From Microbacterium sp. K24 (lineage in GTDB: Bacteria; Actinomycetota; Actinomycetes; Actinomycetales; Microbacteriaceae): a stretch of DNA of 55,139 nucleotides. Position numbers and translations under genes: made by a program. Below are positions 35,799 to 43,965 of the stretch, one piece after another; within the stretch, counting starts at the first letter, position 1; each line of letters begins with the position of its first letter. The notes under the pieces were generated by a model. The model was not told where the DNA came from. It saw only the letters and a program-made list of their open reading frames with translations, and did no database searches. The stretch lies in contig NZ_SSDJ01000066.1 in assembly GCF_004794465.1 (NCBI RefSeq), positions 1-55,139 of the forward strand, in the 5' to 3' direction.

Positions 35799-36497
35799 AT
35801 GTTCTACTGGCTGATGAAGTACGTCGTGATCGGCCCCGTGGTCAAGGCGATCTTCCGCCCCTGGATCGCGGGTCGGAAGAACGTGCCCGCGAACGGGGCG
35901 GCGATCCTCGCCAGCAACCATCTCTCGTTCGCGGATTCCGTCTTCCTCCCGCTCGTGATCGACCGACGGATGTCGTTCCTCGCCAAGAGCGACTACTTCA
36001 CCGGCCGCGGCATCAAGGGCTTCGTGACCAAGTTCTTCATGAGCGCGACGGGCCAGATCCCGATCGATCGATCCGGCGGCAAAGCCTCGGAGGCCTCGCT
36101 GAACACCGGACTCCAGGTGCTCGGCGCGGGAGACCTGCTCGGCATCTACCCGGAGGGCACCCGCAGCCCCGACGGCAAGCTCTACCGCGGGCGCACCGGC
36201 ATCGCGCGGATGGCGCTCGAGGCCAAGGTCCCGGTCGTCCCGGTCGTGATGGTCGACACCGACACCGCGATGCCGATCGGGCAGCGGCTGCCGCGCATCA
36301 TGCGCGTCGGGATCGTCATCGGCGAACCGCTCGACTTCTCGCGCTACGCCGGGATGGAGAACGACAGGTACATCCTGCGATCGGTCACCGACGAGATCAT
36401 GGTGGCCCTGCACCGCCTCGGTCAGCAGGAGTACGAGGACGTCTACGCGTCGACCGTGAAGGACCGCCTTCCGTCCCGCGTCACACGGCGCTCGTAG
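35799..36497 (+). CDS. 1-acylglycerol-3-phosphate acyltransferase family protein (PlsC-like)
   Basis: A 232-residue membrane-associated acyltransferase. Motif I is NHLSFAD (40-46), a variant of NHxxxxD with the His and Asp kept, and motif III is YPEGTRS (117-123). An amphipathic N-terminal helix (MFYWLMKYVVIGPV) probably anchors it to the inner face of the membrane. It would acylate lysophosphatidate or a related lipid. ATG 35799 is chosen because a -10-like TAGACT (35785-35790) ends eight bases before it. The ATG at 35769 lies upstream of that box. Confidence 0.9.
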   Translation: MFYWLMKYVVIGPVVKAIFRPWIAGRKNVPANGAAILASNHLSFADSVFLPLVIDRRMSFLAKSDYFTGRGIKGFVTKFFMSATGQIPIDRSGGKASEASLNTGLQVLGAGDLLGIYPEGTRSPDGKLYRGRTGIARMALEAKVPVVPVVMVDTDTAMPIGQRLPRIMRVGIVIGEPLDFSRYAGMENDRYILRSVTDEIMVALHRLGQQEYEDVYASTVKDRLPSRVTRRS

Positions 36498-36534
36498 AGC
36501 GTCTGGCGTGCACGCCGACCACTAGGCTTGAGGC

Positions 36535-37875
36535 ATGCTCCCGCACCACATCGACGCCCTTGATGCCTGGCGCTCGCTTCCCATCAAGCAGCAGCCGCAG
36601 TGGCCGGACGCGGACCGCGTCGCCGACGTCTCCCGTCAGATCGCCACGCTTCCGCCGCTGGTCTTCGCGGGCGAGGTCGACAACCTCCGCGAGCGCCTCG
36701 CGCGCGCGGCATCCGGTCAGGCGTTCCTCCTCCAGGGGGGCGACTGCGCCGAGACCTTCGCCGGCGCGACCGCCGAGCAGATCCGCAACCGCATCAAGAC
36801 GGTGCTGCAGATGGCCGTGGTGCTCACGTACGGCGCCTCGATGCCCGTGGTCAAGATGGGGCGCATGGCCGGCCAGTTCGCCAAGCCGCGCTCGAGCGAC
36901 AGCGAGACCCGCGGCGACGTGACGCTGCCCGCCTACCGCGGCGACATCGTCAACGGCTACGACTTCACCGAAGGCTCCCGTCAGGCCGACCCCGGTCGTC
37001 TGCTTCAGGGGTACCACACGGCGGTCTCCACGCTGAACCTCATCCGCGCCTTCACGCAGGGTGGTTTCGCCGACCTCCGCGAGGTGCACTCGTGGAACAA
37101 GGGCTTCGCCCAGAACCCGGCCAACCAGCGCTACGAGCGCATGGCCTCCGAGATCGACCGTGCCATCAAGTTCATGGAGGCCGCAGGAGCCGACTTCGAC
37201 GAGCTCAAGCGCGTCGAGTTCTTCACCGGCCACGAGGGCCTGCTGATGGACTACGAGCGGCCGATGACGCGCATCGACTCCCGCACGGACACGCCGTACA
37301 ACACCTCGGCGCACTTCCTGTGGATCGGTGAGCGCACCCGCGACCTCGACGGCGCGCACGTCGACTACTTCTCAAAGATCCGCAACCCCATCGGGGTCAA
37401 GCTCGGACCGACGACCACGCCGGAGACCGCGCTCGCGCTGATCGACAAGCTCGACCCGGACCGCGAACCCGGACGCCTGACGTTCATCACCCGCATGGGC
37501 GCCGGCAAGATCCGCGACGCTCTGCCGCCGCTGCTCGAGGCCGTGCGCGACTCGGGTGCGCAGCCGCTGTGGGTCACCGACCCGATGCACGGCAACGGCA
37601 TCACCACGCCGACCGGCTACAAGACGCGGCGCTTCGACGACGTCGTCGACGAGGTGCGCGGCTTCTTCGAGGCCCACCGCGCGGTGGGAACCTTCCCCGG
37701 CGGCATCCATGTCGAGCTCACCGGCGACGACGTCACCGAGTGCCTCGGCGGCTCGGAGCACATCGACGAGGCGGCCCTGGCCACCCGCTACGAGAGCCTG
37801 TGCGACCCTCGCCTCAACCACATGCAGTCGCTCGAGCTCGCCTTCCTCGTGGCCGAGGAGCTCGAGAAGCGCTGA
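36535..37875 (+). CDS. aroG: Class II 3-deoxy-7-phosphoheptulonate (DAHP) synthase
   Basis: A 446-residue enzyme of the plant-like class II type, catalysing the first step of the shikimate pathway from phosphoenolpyruvate and erythrose-4-phosphate. Typical class II segments are FLLQGGDCAETF (64-75), NPIGVKLGPT, FITRMGAGKIRD, and DPMHGNGITTPTG. The length equals that of mycobacterial AroG. A -10-like TAGGCT (36523-36528) ends six bases before the ATG with no Shine-Dalgarno sequence, so a leaderless start is likely. A terminator follows. Confidence 0.96.
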   Translation: MLPHHIDALDAWRSLPIKQQPQWPDADRVADVSRQIATLPPLVFAGEVDNLRERLARAASGQAFLLQGGDCAETFAGATAEQIRNRIKTVLQMAVVLTYGASMPVVKMGRMAGQFAKPRSSDSETRGDVTLPAYRGDIVNGYDFTEGSRQADPGRLLQGYHTAVSTLNLIRAFTQGGFADLREVHSWNKGFAQNPANQRYERMASEIDRAIKFMEAAGADFDELKRVEFFTGHEGLLMDYERPMTRIDSRTDTPYNTSAHFLWIGERTRDLDGAHVDYFSKIRNPIGVKLGPTTTPETALALIDKLDPDREPGRLTFITRMGAGKIRDALPPLLEAVRDSGAQPLWVTDPMHGNGITTPTGYKTRRFDDVVDEVRGFFEAHRAVGTFPGGIHVELTGDDVTECLGGSEHIDEAALATRYESLCDPRLNHMQSLELAFLVAEELEKR

Positions 37876-37892
37876 GTCTCCTGCGCCGCAGC

Positions 37893-37928
37893 GAACCCGC
37901 CCTCACCGTCGATCGGGAGGGCGGGTTC
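37893..37928. terminator. Bidirectional terminator between aroG and the kinase gene
   Basis: A perfect twelve-base-pair stem, GAACCCGCCCTC (37893-37904) with GAGGGCGGGTTC (37917-37928), followed by TCT. Confidence 0.85.
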
Positions 37929-37970
37929 TCTGCATGCGGGCTCCGACGGGCCGGGGGAGCGCTGAGGCGG

Positions 37971-39902
37971 TCAGCCGGCGGCGAACACGCGCACTTCCGA
38001 GCCCCGCACGCGCGACTCACCGGCCCCGGGGTCGGTGCGCGTGGCGGTGAAGATGTCCCAGACGAGCTCCGGAGCGGCGGTGACCGGCTTGAACCCGGCA
38101 TCCTGCAGCTTCTTCACCGCGTCGCGGATCGAGATGCCGGAGACGTCGGGGATCTCGATGGGCTCCGGACCCAGCGAGACGATCAGCTTGACGTCATCAC
38201 CCGGGCGCCAGTTCCCCTGCTCCGCACGGTCGGCGTATCCGATGACGCGGTCCTTGCCGATCGAGTCGCTGTATTGCTCGACGCGCTCGTCGACGACGTT
38301 CAGCCCCTTGTCCGTCAACGCTTGGGTGGCCTGCTGCACCGACGTGTCGGCGACATCGGGCAGAGGTCCCAGCGACACGTAGAAGTCGACCGTGTCGGCC
38401 TCGAAGAGATCGCATCCATCACCACAGCCGTACTTCTCGCCCCCGGCCCGTGGGGCCACGAAGGCATTGATGACCACGCCGGCCGCGGCATCCGAGAACA
38501 GCTCCAGCGTCTCGTCGGCCACCGTGACGTTCAGGGTCTCCAGATAGGCGCGGGCATCGTCCTCGGTCTTGCCGTTGAGGGGTTCGACCGTGTGGGGCTC
38601 CGGACCGAGCGAGATCAGGACCGTCACCTCCACGCCCTTCTCGAGCCGGTCGCCCGCCTGCGGGTCGGTGCGGATCGCCAGATCCTTCTCGACGTCGACC
38701 GAGTACTCCTCGCCGCGCACGGGCGTGAGGCCTTCGGCGGTGAGGGCTTCGGCAGCCTGCTCGTACGTCGATCCGGCGACGTCCGGCACGGCGATCAGGG
38801 AGCCGGGGCCCGATCCGAACCACCAGCCGACACCGCCGGCGAGGACGGCGAGCAGCAGTACGAGCGTGAGGAGGAACGCTCCACGCGCACGTCGCCGTGA
38901 CGCACGGCGACGCAGGATCGTCGCGTTGTCGATAGCCGGGGAGACCGGCGCCGTCGGGTCGGCGATGACCATCGTGCCCGGCATCACCTTGGTCAGGTCG
39001 CCCGAGTCGCCCTGACTGCGCTGCGACATGGTCGCCGCAGCGACGGCGGGCGCGATGCCGAGCTCGCGCTCGATCTCGCGCAGGCGGTCGAGCATCTGCT
39101 GCGCGTCGTCGGGTCGTTCGTCGGGGGACTTCTCGGTCGCCCACAGCACGAGCTCGTCGAGCGGCTCGGGAACCGAGGGGTTGCGCACGCTGGGGCGGGG
39201 GACCGACTCGGTGGCGTGCTGGAACGCGATCTGCATGGGCTGCTCGCCCTTGTACGGCTGCTCGCCGACCAGCATCTCGTACAGCATGATGCCGAGCGCG
39301 TAGATGTCGCTGCGGGCGTCGGCGGTCCCTCGGGTCACGAGCTCGGGAGCGAGGTAGGCGATCGTGCCGAGCAGCTGCTGGCCGGTCGCGGTGTTCGCCG
39401 TCGTCGCCCTGGCCAGACCGAAGTCGCCGATCTTGATGCGGCCGTCCTCGGCGAGGAGCACGTTCTCGGGTTTCACGTCGCGGTGCACGATGCCGGCGCG
39501 GTGCGCGGCGGACAGGCCGGCGAGGATGGCGTCCATGATCGTGATCGTCTGAGGGATGGTGAGCCTCTTCTGCTCGCGCAGCAGCTCACGCAGGGTGATG
39601 CCGGGAAGGTACTCCATCACCAGGTAGGCGAGTTCGCCGTCCTGACCCTGGTCGAAGACGTTCACGACGTGCGGATCGGCGAGGCGTGCGGCGGCTCGTG
39701 CCTCCTGGATGAAACGGCTCTGGAAGGCGGAGTCGTCGCTGAGGTGGGCGTGCATCACCTTGAGCGCGATGCGCCGCTCGAGGCGGAGGTCGGTCGCGAC
39801 GTAGACCGTGGCCATCCCGCCTCGGGCGATCCGTGCCCGAACGCGGTAGCGGCCGTCGACAAGCCGCCCGATGAGGGGGTCGGCCTGATGATTGGTCGTC
39901 AC
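37971..39902 (-). CDS. pknL: PASTA-domain Ser/Thr protein kinase (PknL/PknB-like)
   Basis: A 643-residue membrane kinase. The N-terminal kinase domain (about 18-285) has the Gly loop IARGGMATVYVA, Lys48, HRDVKPEN with Asp142, Asp160 of DFG, and a Thr-rich activation loop (ARATTANTATGQQLLGT). A basic juxtamembrane stretch precedes one membrane helix at about 342-363. Four extracellular PASTA repeats follow, which in relatives sense peptidoglycan fragments. The pknL name rests on position, between aroG and an Rv2175c-like gene. M. tuberculosis PknL itself lacks PASTA repeats, so by domains it is PknB-like. GTG 39902 lies six bases after TAGAAT (39909-39914), so the mRNA is probably leaderless. 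Confidence 0.92.
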   Translation of the reverse strand: MTTNHQADPLIGRLVDGRYRVRARIARGGMATVYVATDLRLERRIALKVMHAHLSDDSAFQSRFIQEARAAARLADPHVVNVFDQGQDGELAYLVMEYLPGITLRELLREQKRLTIPQTITIMDAILAGLSAAHRAGIVHRDVKPENVLLAEDGRIKIGDFGLARATTANTATGQQLLGTIAYLAPELVTRGTADARSDIYALGIMLYEMLVGEQPYKGEQPMQIAFQHATESVPRPSVRNPSVPEPLDELVLWATEKSPDERPDDAQQMLDRLREIERELGIAPAVAAATMSQRSQGDSGDLTKVMPGTMVIADPTAPVSPAIDNATILRRRASRRRARGAFLLTLVLLLAVLAGGVGWWFGSGPGSLIAVPDVAGSTYEQAAEALTAEGLTPVRGEEYSVDVEKDLAIRTDPQAGDRLEKGVEVTVLISLGPEPHTVEPLNGKTEDDARAYLETLNVTVADETLELFSDAAAGVVINAFVAPRAGGEKYGCGDGCDLFEADTVDFYVSLGPLPDVADTSVQQATQALTDKGLNVVDERVEQYSDSIGKDRVIGYADRAEQGNWRPGDDVKLIVSLGPEPIEIPDVSGISIRDAVKKLQDAGFKPVTAAPELVWDIFTATRTDPGAGESRVRGSEVRVFAAG

Positions 39903-39980
39903 GTCAGAATTCTATGGAGAACTGCCTGAAAGACAGGGGAACGGCTCACCCCTGAGGGCTGTGGGTTTTCCGTGTGCGGC

Positions 39981-41144
39981 TCAGCCGTAGAGCGCGAGCC
40001 AGGTGTACGCCTGCGCTTCCCACTGGCCGTACTTGTCGGGATACGCGGAGATCTGCACGGCCTGCGCGGCATCCGTGAAGGCCATGCTCTCCCACCCGGG
40101 GATGTCGAGCAGGCCGCGCGTGGTCTGGCCGTTCGGGTCGCCCGCACCGCCGTAGAACACTCGCGTGCTGCGGTCGGCATCCATGATCTGCGCGGGGGAT
40201 CCCCAGCCCGTGCTCGGGCGCTGCTGGAAGATGCCCAGCGAGTCGCGGTCGCCCCCGTCGAGGTTGCGCAGTCCGGATTCGACCATGCCCGTCGCGAGCG
40301 CGATCGCGACGGCGCGGTCGGAGACGCCGAGTTCCCGTCCGATGCGGATGATCAAGGCGGCGTTCGCAGCCTGCTCCGCGGTGAGCGCGGTGGCCGTGGC
40401 CGTCGGGGCCGCCGCAGGCGCCGGGGCCGGTGCACCCTGCACCGCGATGGTCTGACCGGGATAGATGACCGATGACGAGTCGAGGCCGTTCAGCGCGAAG
40501 ATCGCCTGCGTGGTCGTGCCGTACTTCCGGGCGATCCCGAAGACGGTGTCCCCGGCGACGACCGTGTGCACTGTGACGGCGGCCGGGGTCACGACGGCGA
40601 CGGGAGCGGCGGCGGGGGCTGTCGCGACGGGGGCGGAGCCCGCCACCGCGAGAGTCTGCCCGGGGTAGATGATCGACGCGCGCGTCAGTCCGTTCGCGTT
40701 CAGCACCGCGTCGACCGTGGTGCCGTACTTCTGTGCGATCCCGTAGACGGTGTCTCCGGCGACGACCGTGTGGAGCGTCGCTGTCGGTGCGACCGCCACG
40801 GGCGCGACGACGACGGCGGCCGGGGCCAGCAGCGTCAGCGTCTGGCCCGGGTAGATCACCGATCGCCAGGTGAGCCCGTTCCATGTGAGCACGTCGACCG
40901 TGCGGAGTCCGAAGCCGGCCGCGATGGCCGAGACCGTGTCTCCGGGTTGCACGACGTAGCTCGCGGGGGCGACCTGGGCGGGCACCGGACGGAGGGCGGA
41001 GGCTCGTTGGCGTTCGACGACGCTCGGTGCCGGAGCCGCGTCGGCGGGCGCCGCGACCATCGTTCCGGCGAGTGCGCCGATGACGGCGGCGGGCATTCCG
41101 AGCTGAAGATATCGGGTGCGACGAGTGGCGGTGTTCTGTCTCAA
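39981..41144 (-). CDS. Secreted triple-LysM protein with lytic-transglycosylase-like C-terminus
   Basis: A 387-residue exported wall protein. A signal peptide of about 36 residues ends in APADAA. Three LysM repeats that bind peptidoglycan follow (VVQPGDTVSAIAAGFGLRT, VVAGDTVYGIAQKYGTT, VVAGDTVFGIARKYGTT), joined by Ala/Val/Pro linkers. The C-terminal domain has GMVESGLRNLDGGDRDSLG and FQQRPSTGWG, of the lysozyme/transglycosylase-like kind common in actinobacteria, with the Glu in VESGL as the probable catalytic acid. The start appears to be TTG 41144, supported by AAGGGGGA just before it. It lies beside the PASTA kinase and divergent from an Rv2175c-like gene. Confidence 0.88.
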   Translation of the reverse strand: MRQNTATRRTRYLQLGMPAAVIGALAGTMVAAPADAAPAPSVVERQRASALRPVPAQVAPASYVVQPGDTVSAIAAGFGLRTVDVLTWNGLTWRSVIYPGQTLTLLAPAAVVVAPVAVAPTATLHTVVAGDTVYGIAQKYGTTVDAVLNANGLTRASIIYPGQTLAVAGSAPVATAPAAAPVAVVTPAAVTVHTVVAGDTVFGIARKYGTTTQAIFALNGLDSSSVIYPGQTIAVQGAPAPAPAAAPTATATALTAEQAANAALIIRIGRELGVSDRAVAIALATGMVESGLRNLDGGDRDSLGIFQQRPSTGWGSPAQIMDADRSTRVFYGGAGDPNGQTTRGLLDIPGWESMAFTDAAQAVQISAYPDKYGQWEAQAYTWLALYG

Positions 41145-41178
41145 GGGTCCCCCTTTTCGAGCACCTCACGTTGACACG

Positions 41179-41212
41179 GAAGTAAACAGAAGTCAACAGA
41201 AGTGACAGAAGT
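41179..41212. repeat. Four GAAGT repeats with 10-bp period in the divergent promoter region
   Basis: GAAGT begins at 41179, 41189, 41199 and 41208, three times as part of ACAGAAGT, giving spacings of 10, 10 and 9. All copies face the same side of the helix. The gap serves the leftward LysM gene and the rightward Rv2175c-like gene, so this looks like a cooperative regulator site. Confidence 0.6.
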
Positions 41213-41272
41213 GAAAGGTGTGACTGGAGTGCCGACATGCGGCATCCGATCGGAGATGAGATAGTGGGCAAC

Positions 41273-41623
41273 GTGTCTGAGAACGTTGTGGAGAATCCTG
41301 CTGTCGAGTGGCTGACGATGCCCGACCTCGTCGAGGTGCTGGATGTGCCGCTCGGCCGCGTCCGTCGCCTGATCGACGAGCACTACCTCGTCGGTTCGCG
41401 CCGCAACGGCGCCTTCGCGGTTCCCGCGGTCTTCATCGTCGACGGGCATCCGCTCAGCTCTCTGCGCGGCACGATCATCGTGCTGCAGGATGCCGGCTTC
41501 ACCGACGACGAGCTCATCGACTGGCTGCTGGAAGAAGAGGAGAGCCTCGGCCGTTCGCCGATCGCCGCCCTCCTCGACGGCCACAAGAGCGCGGTCCGCC
41601 GGCTCGCGCGCACCCTGGCCTGA
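41273..41623 (+). CDS. Rv2175c-family DNA-binding protein
   Basis: A 116-residue protein with a winged helix-turn-helix (EWLTMPDLVEVLDVPLGRVR, then RRLIDEHYLVGSRR), an LSSLRGTIIVLQDAGFTDDE core, and a helical C-terminus. The M. tuberculosis homologue Rv2175c binds DNA and is phosphorylated by the neighbouring kinase PknL. The linkage to a kinase gene is kept here, with the LysM gene inserted between. GTG 41273 is chosen because a -10-like GATAGT ends seven bases before it. GTG 41264 and ATG 41237 are possible. Confidence 0.85.
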   Translation: MSENVVENPAVEWLTMPDLVEVLDVPLGRVRRLIDEHYLVGSRRNGAFAVPAVFIVDGHPLSSLRGTIIVLQDAGFTDDELIDWLLEEEESLGRSPIAALLDGHKSAVRRLARTLA

Positions 41624-41636
41624 CCGGCGGGCTCGT

Positions 41637-42725
41637 TCAGGCCGAGCGCACCGTGGCTGCGCGTGCGAGATCCCGCAGCTCGCCGACGGAGGCGTTGTCC
41701 AGCCGAGCGCCGGAGAGCGCTCGATCCGCTTCGCGGGCGTAGTCGGCGATCATGGCCTCCACCTGCTCCAGCGCGCCGGAGTCCGCGATGGTCGCCTGCA
41801 GGAACGAGACCTGCTGCGCGGTGAGCTCGGGGTCGCCGAGCATCTCGTCGAGGAGATTCCGCGCCGAGGTGTCGAGACCCTCTCGGGTGAGCGCGACGAG
41901 AACCGTCCGCTTGCCCTCCCGCAGGTCGTCGCCTGCGGGTTTGCCGGTGACGGAGGAGTCGCCGAAGACGCCCAGGATGTCGTCGCGGAGCTGGAACGCC
42001 ATCCCGATCGGGTGTCCGAAGCGTCGGAGCGCCGCCATCTGATCGTCGTCGGCGCCGGCGAGGGCGCCGCCGAGGACGAGGGGCTGCTCGATGCTGTAGC
42101 GGGCGGACTTGAGCGACACCACGCGCAGCGCACGCTCGGCGTAGAGGCTTCGGTCGTTCACGCTCCAGGCGGACTCCTCGGCGATGTCGAGGAACTGCCC
42201 GGTCGTGACGTCGCGGCGCATCCGGGCATACTCGCGCCGCACGGCACGCGCGTGGGGGTGTCCTTCCAGAGCGGACTCCAGGAGGTCGTCGCTCCAGGCC
42301 ACGAGGAGGTCGCCGAGCAGCACCGCGGAGGCCCGGCCGAAGGACTCCGCGTCGCCGGACCATCCGTACTCCCGGTGCGACGCCTCGAGCGCGCGGTGCG
42401 CCGCCGGCCGGCCACGACGGGTGTCGGAGTTGTCGATCAGATCGTCGTGGACCAGCGCCGCCGACTGGAAGATCTCCAGGGCGGCGCAGACGTCCCAGAG
42501 GGCATCGGCTTCGGCGGCGTCACGGTCGCCGAACCGGGCGACGGCCCGCCAGCCGGCGTGGCAGAAGCGGGCCCGAAGGCGTTTCCCGCCGCTCAGCGTC
42601 CGAGCCGCGGCATCGAGGAACGTACCGGCCTCGGCGCCGTAGTCGGCGGACTCGGTGCGCATCAGAGCCAGGAAGAGGTCCAGACGGGCGGCCACGGCGG
42701 CGGGCACAGGGGAGGGGGACGACAC
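41637..42725 (-). CDS. Polyprenyl (geranylgeranyl-type) diphosphate synthase
   Basis: A 362-residue trans-prenyltransferase making a C15-C20 or longer prenyl diphosphate from isopentenyl diphosphate. The first Asp-rich motif is DDLID (94-98) in LVHDDLIDNSDTRRGRP. The second region is FQLRDDILGVFGD with GKPAGDDLREGKRT. It matches the position of idsA2 in mycobacteria. Products could feed menaquinone, carotenoids or lipid carriers. GTG 42725 lies seven bases after TATGCT and is preferred. ATG 42737 sits inside that box. It converges on the Rv2175c-like gene with 13 bases between. Confidence 0.92.
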   Translation of the reverse strand: MSSPSPVPAAVAARLDLFLALMRTESADYGAEAGTFLDAAARTLSGGKRLRARFCHAGWRAVARFGDRDAAEADALWDVCAALEIFQSAALVHDDLIDNSDTRRGRPAAHRALEASHREYGWSGDAESFGRASAVLLGDLLVAWSDDLLESALEGHPHARAVRREYARMRRDVTTGQFLDIAEESAWSVNDRSLYAERALRVVSLKSARYSIEQPLVLGGALAGADDDQMAALRRFGHPIGMAFQLRDDILGVFGDSSVTGKPAGDDLREGKRTVLVALTREGLDTSARNLLDEMLGDPELTAQQVSFLQATIADSGALEQVEAMIADYAREADRALSGARLDNASVGELRDLARAATVRSA

Positions 42726-42822
42726 GACTCCCAGCATACGTAAAGCAAGGAGGGCCGGATCTGCTAGCCCCGGACGCCTCGTCGCGCGTAGAATGAAGAG
42801 CACCATACCCGAGGGGGACGAA

Positions 42823-43197
42823 ATGCCACTCTCCGAACAGGAGCAGCGTCTGCTCGATGAGATGGAACGCCATCTCCTCCACAACGACGCCGATGTCGTG
42901 AGCGCGCCGTCAGGCGATCGAACATTGAGCTATCGCAACCTCGTCTATGGTGCCCTGCTGCTCCTCGCCGGTGTCGGCGGCCTCGTCGCCGGTGTCATCG
43001 TCGGCGACGTTTGGGGCATCGTGATCGGCGTCGTCGGATTCGCGGCCATGCTCGCGGGTGTCATGGTCGCCGTGACTCCCGTCCGCCGGACCACGCCCGC
43101 GGAGCCCCGCGAGCGGTCGGCCTCGAAGCAGCCGAGTTCCGCCTCCTTCATGGACCGAATGAACGACCGCTGGGACCGCCGCCAAGACGGGCGCTGA
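42823..43197 (+). CDS. DUF3040 domain-containing membrane protein
   Basis: A 124-residue protein that starts with the family hallmark MPLSEQEQRLLDEMERHL, an amphipathic helix, followed by two membrane helices (about 48-68 and 72-92) and a basic Ser/Pro tail. DUF3040 genes commonly stand next to mraZ in actinobacteria, and so it is here. The function is unknown, with an envelope or division role suggested only by location. GAGGGGG lies before the ATG, and a TAGAAT -10-like box lies about 30 bases upstream (42789-42794). Confidence 0.9.
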   Translation: MPLSEQEQRLLDEMERHLLHNDADVVSAPSGDRTLSYRNLVYGALLLLAGVGGLVAGVIVGDVWGIVIGVVGFAAMLAGVMVAVTPVRRTTPAEPRERSASKQPSSASFMDRMNDRWDRRQDGR

Positions 43198-43216
43198 TCC
43201 CGCCATAATTCTCTCG

Positions 43217-43247
43217 AAAGCCCGGATGCTGAGCATCCGGGCTTTTC
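43217..43247 (+). terminator. Terminator between the DUF3040 gene and mraZ
   Basis: AAAGCCCGGATGCT (43217-43230) pairs with AGCATCCGGGCTTT (43232-43245) and is followed by T residues. It insulates mraZ transcription from the upstream gene. Confidence 0.9.
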
Positions 43248-43266
43248 TGCGTTAAGGCCCCGGGTC

Positions 43267-43293
43267 CTCCACTCGCCCTCCACCTTGCTCCAC
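43267..43293 (-). promoter_or_regulatory. Upstream array of three MraZ-type boxes (inverted)
   Basis: CTCCAC at 43267-43272, 43278-43283 and 43288-43293 reads as three GTGGAG boxes on the minus strand, spaced 11 and 10 bases. The motif is the same as in the array next to mraZ but in opposite orientation. Confidence 0.6.
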
Positions 43294-43308
43294 CGCGGAA
43301 TTCCGCGG
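43293..43308. repeat. Perfect 16-base palindrome upstream of mraZ
   Basis: CCGCGGAATTCCGCGG is a perfect palindrome abutting the inverted MraZ-type array, between it and the mraZ-proximal array. It could be the binding site of another dimeric regulator. Confidence 0.6.
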
Positions 43309-43365
43309 CTCTTCAGCGCGTCCGAATGCCGCAAGGCGGGGAACGATGCGATTCGTCGTAGGTTT

Positions 43366-43391
43366 GTGGAGGAAAGTGGAGTAAAGTGGGG
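43366..43391 (+). promoter_or_regulatory. MraZ binding boxes (three direct repeats) before mraZ
   Basis: GTGGAG at 43366-43371 and 43376-43381 and GTGGGG at 43386-43391 are spaced exactly 10 bases. MraZ proteins bind arrays of three or four such repeats in their own promoters and control the dcw cluster. The last repeat lies 40 bases before the ATG. Confidence 0.8.
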
Positions 43392-43431
43392 CGCACCTCG
43401 AGTTGGCCGGACGCAGAGGGGGTGATGGCCG

Positions 43432-43863
43432 ATGTTGCTGGGAACGCATTCTCCGAAGCTGGACGACAAAGGACGGGTCATCCTTCCCGCGAAGTTCCGC
43501 GAAGACCTCGGCGGCGGCATCGTCGTCACGCGTGGCCAGGAACGCTGCCTCTACGTGTTCAGCACGGCCGAATTCGAGACCATGCACGAGCGGATCCGTC
43601 AGGCGCCGCTCGCCAACAAGCAGGCGCGTGACTTCATGCGTCTGTTCCTCTCCGGTGCGAGTGCGGAGATGCCCGATAGTCAGAACCGCATCACCATCCC
43701 CGCCCACCTGCGTCAGTACGCGGGCCTGCAGAAAGAGCTCATCGTCACCGGAGTCGGCGCCCACGCCGAGATCTGGGATGCCGAGAGCTGGAACGCCTAC
43801 CTCGCCGCCGGCGAGGAGACCTACTCTGATCTCGAGCAGGAGGTGATTCCGGGACTCTTCTGA
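43432..43863 (+). CDS. mraZ: MraZ, transcriptional regulator of the dcw cluster
   Basis: A 143-residue protein with two SpoVT/AbrB-type halves: [20 protein letters not shown] in the first and [19 protein letters not shown] in the second. Relatives form ring-shaped octamers or larger oligomers that bind repeated GTGGNG boxes. Such boxes are directly upstream here. It is the first gene of the division and cell wall cluster and converges with nothing, reading into rsmH after 100 bases. Autoregulation is very likely. Confidence 0.96.
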   Translation: MLLGTHSPKLDDKGRVILPAKFREDLGGGIVVTRGQERCLYVFSTAEFETMHERIRQAPLANKQARDFMRLFLSGASAEMPDSQNRITIPAHLRQYAGLQKELIVTGVGAHAEIWDAESWNAYLAAGEETYSDLEQEVIPGLF

Positions 43864-43965
43864 CCACGGCTGTGATGCCCCGCCGCTCCCGCCCCGACAC
43901 ACTTCCCCGGTGCCGGGTCGCGAAGCGGAGGGGGATCAGAGCCGAAGGTCAACCCGAGAAAGATC

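Noticed and set aside
41179..41212. CRISPR array
   Set aside because: Units are 9-10 bases with no spacers, and no cas genes are present. Elsewhere in the window no regularly spaced long repeats were seen.
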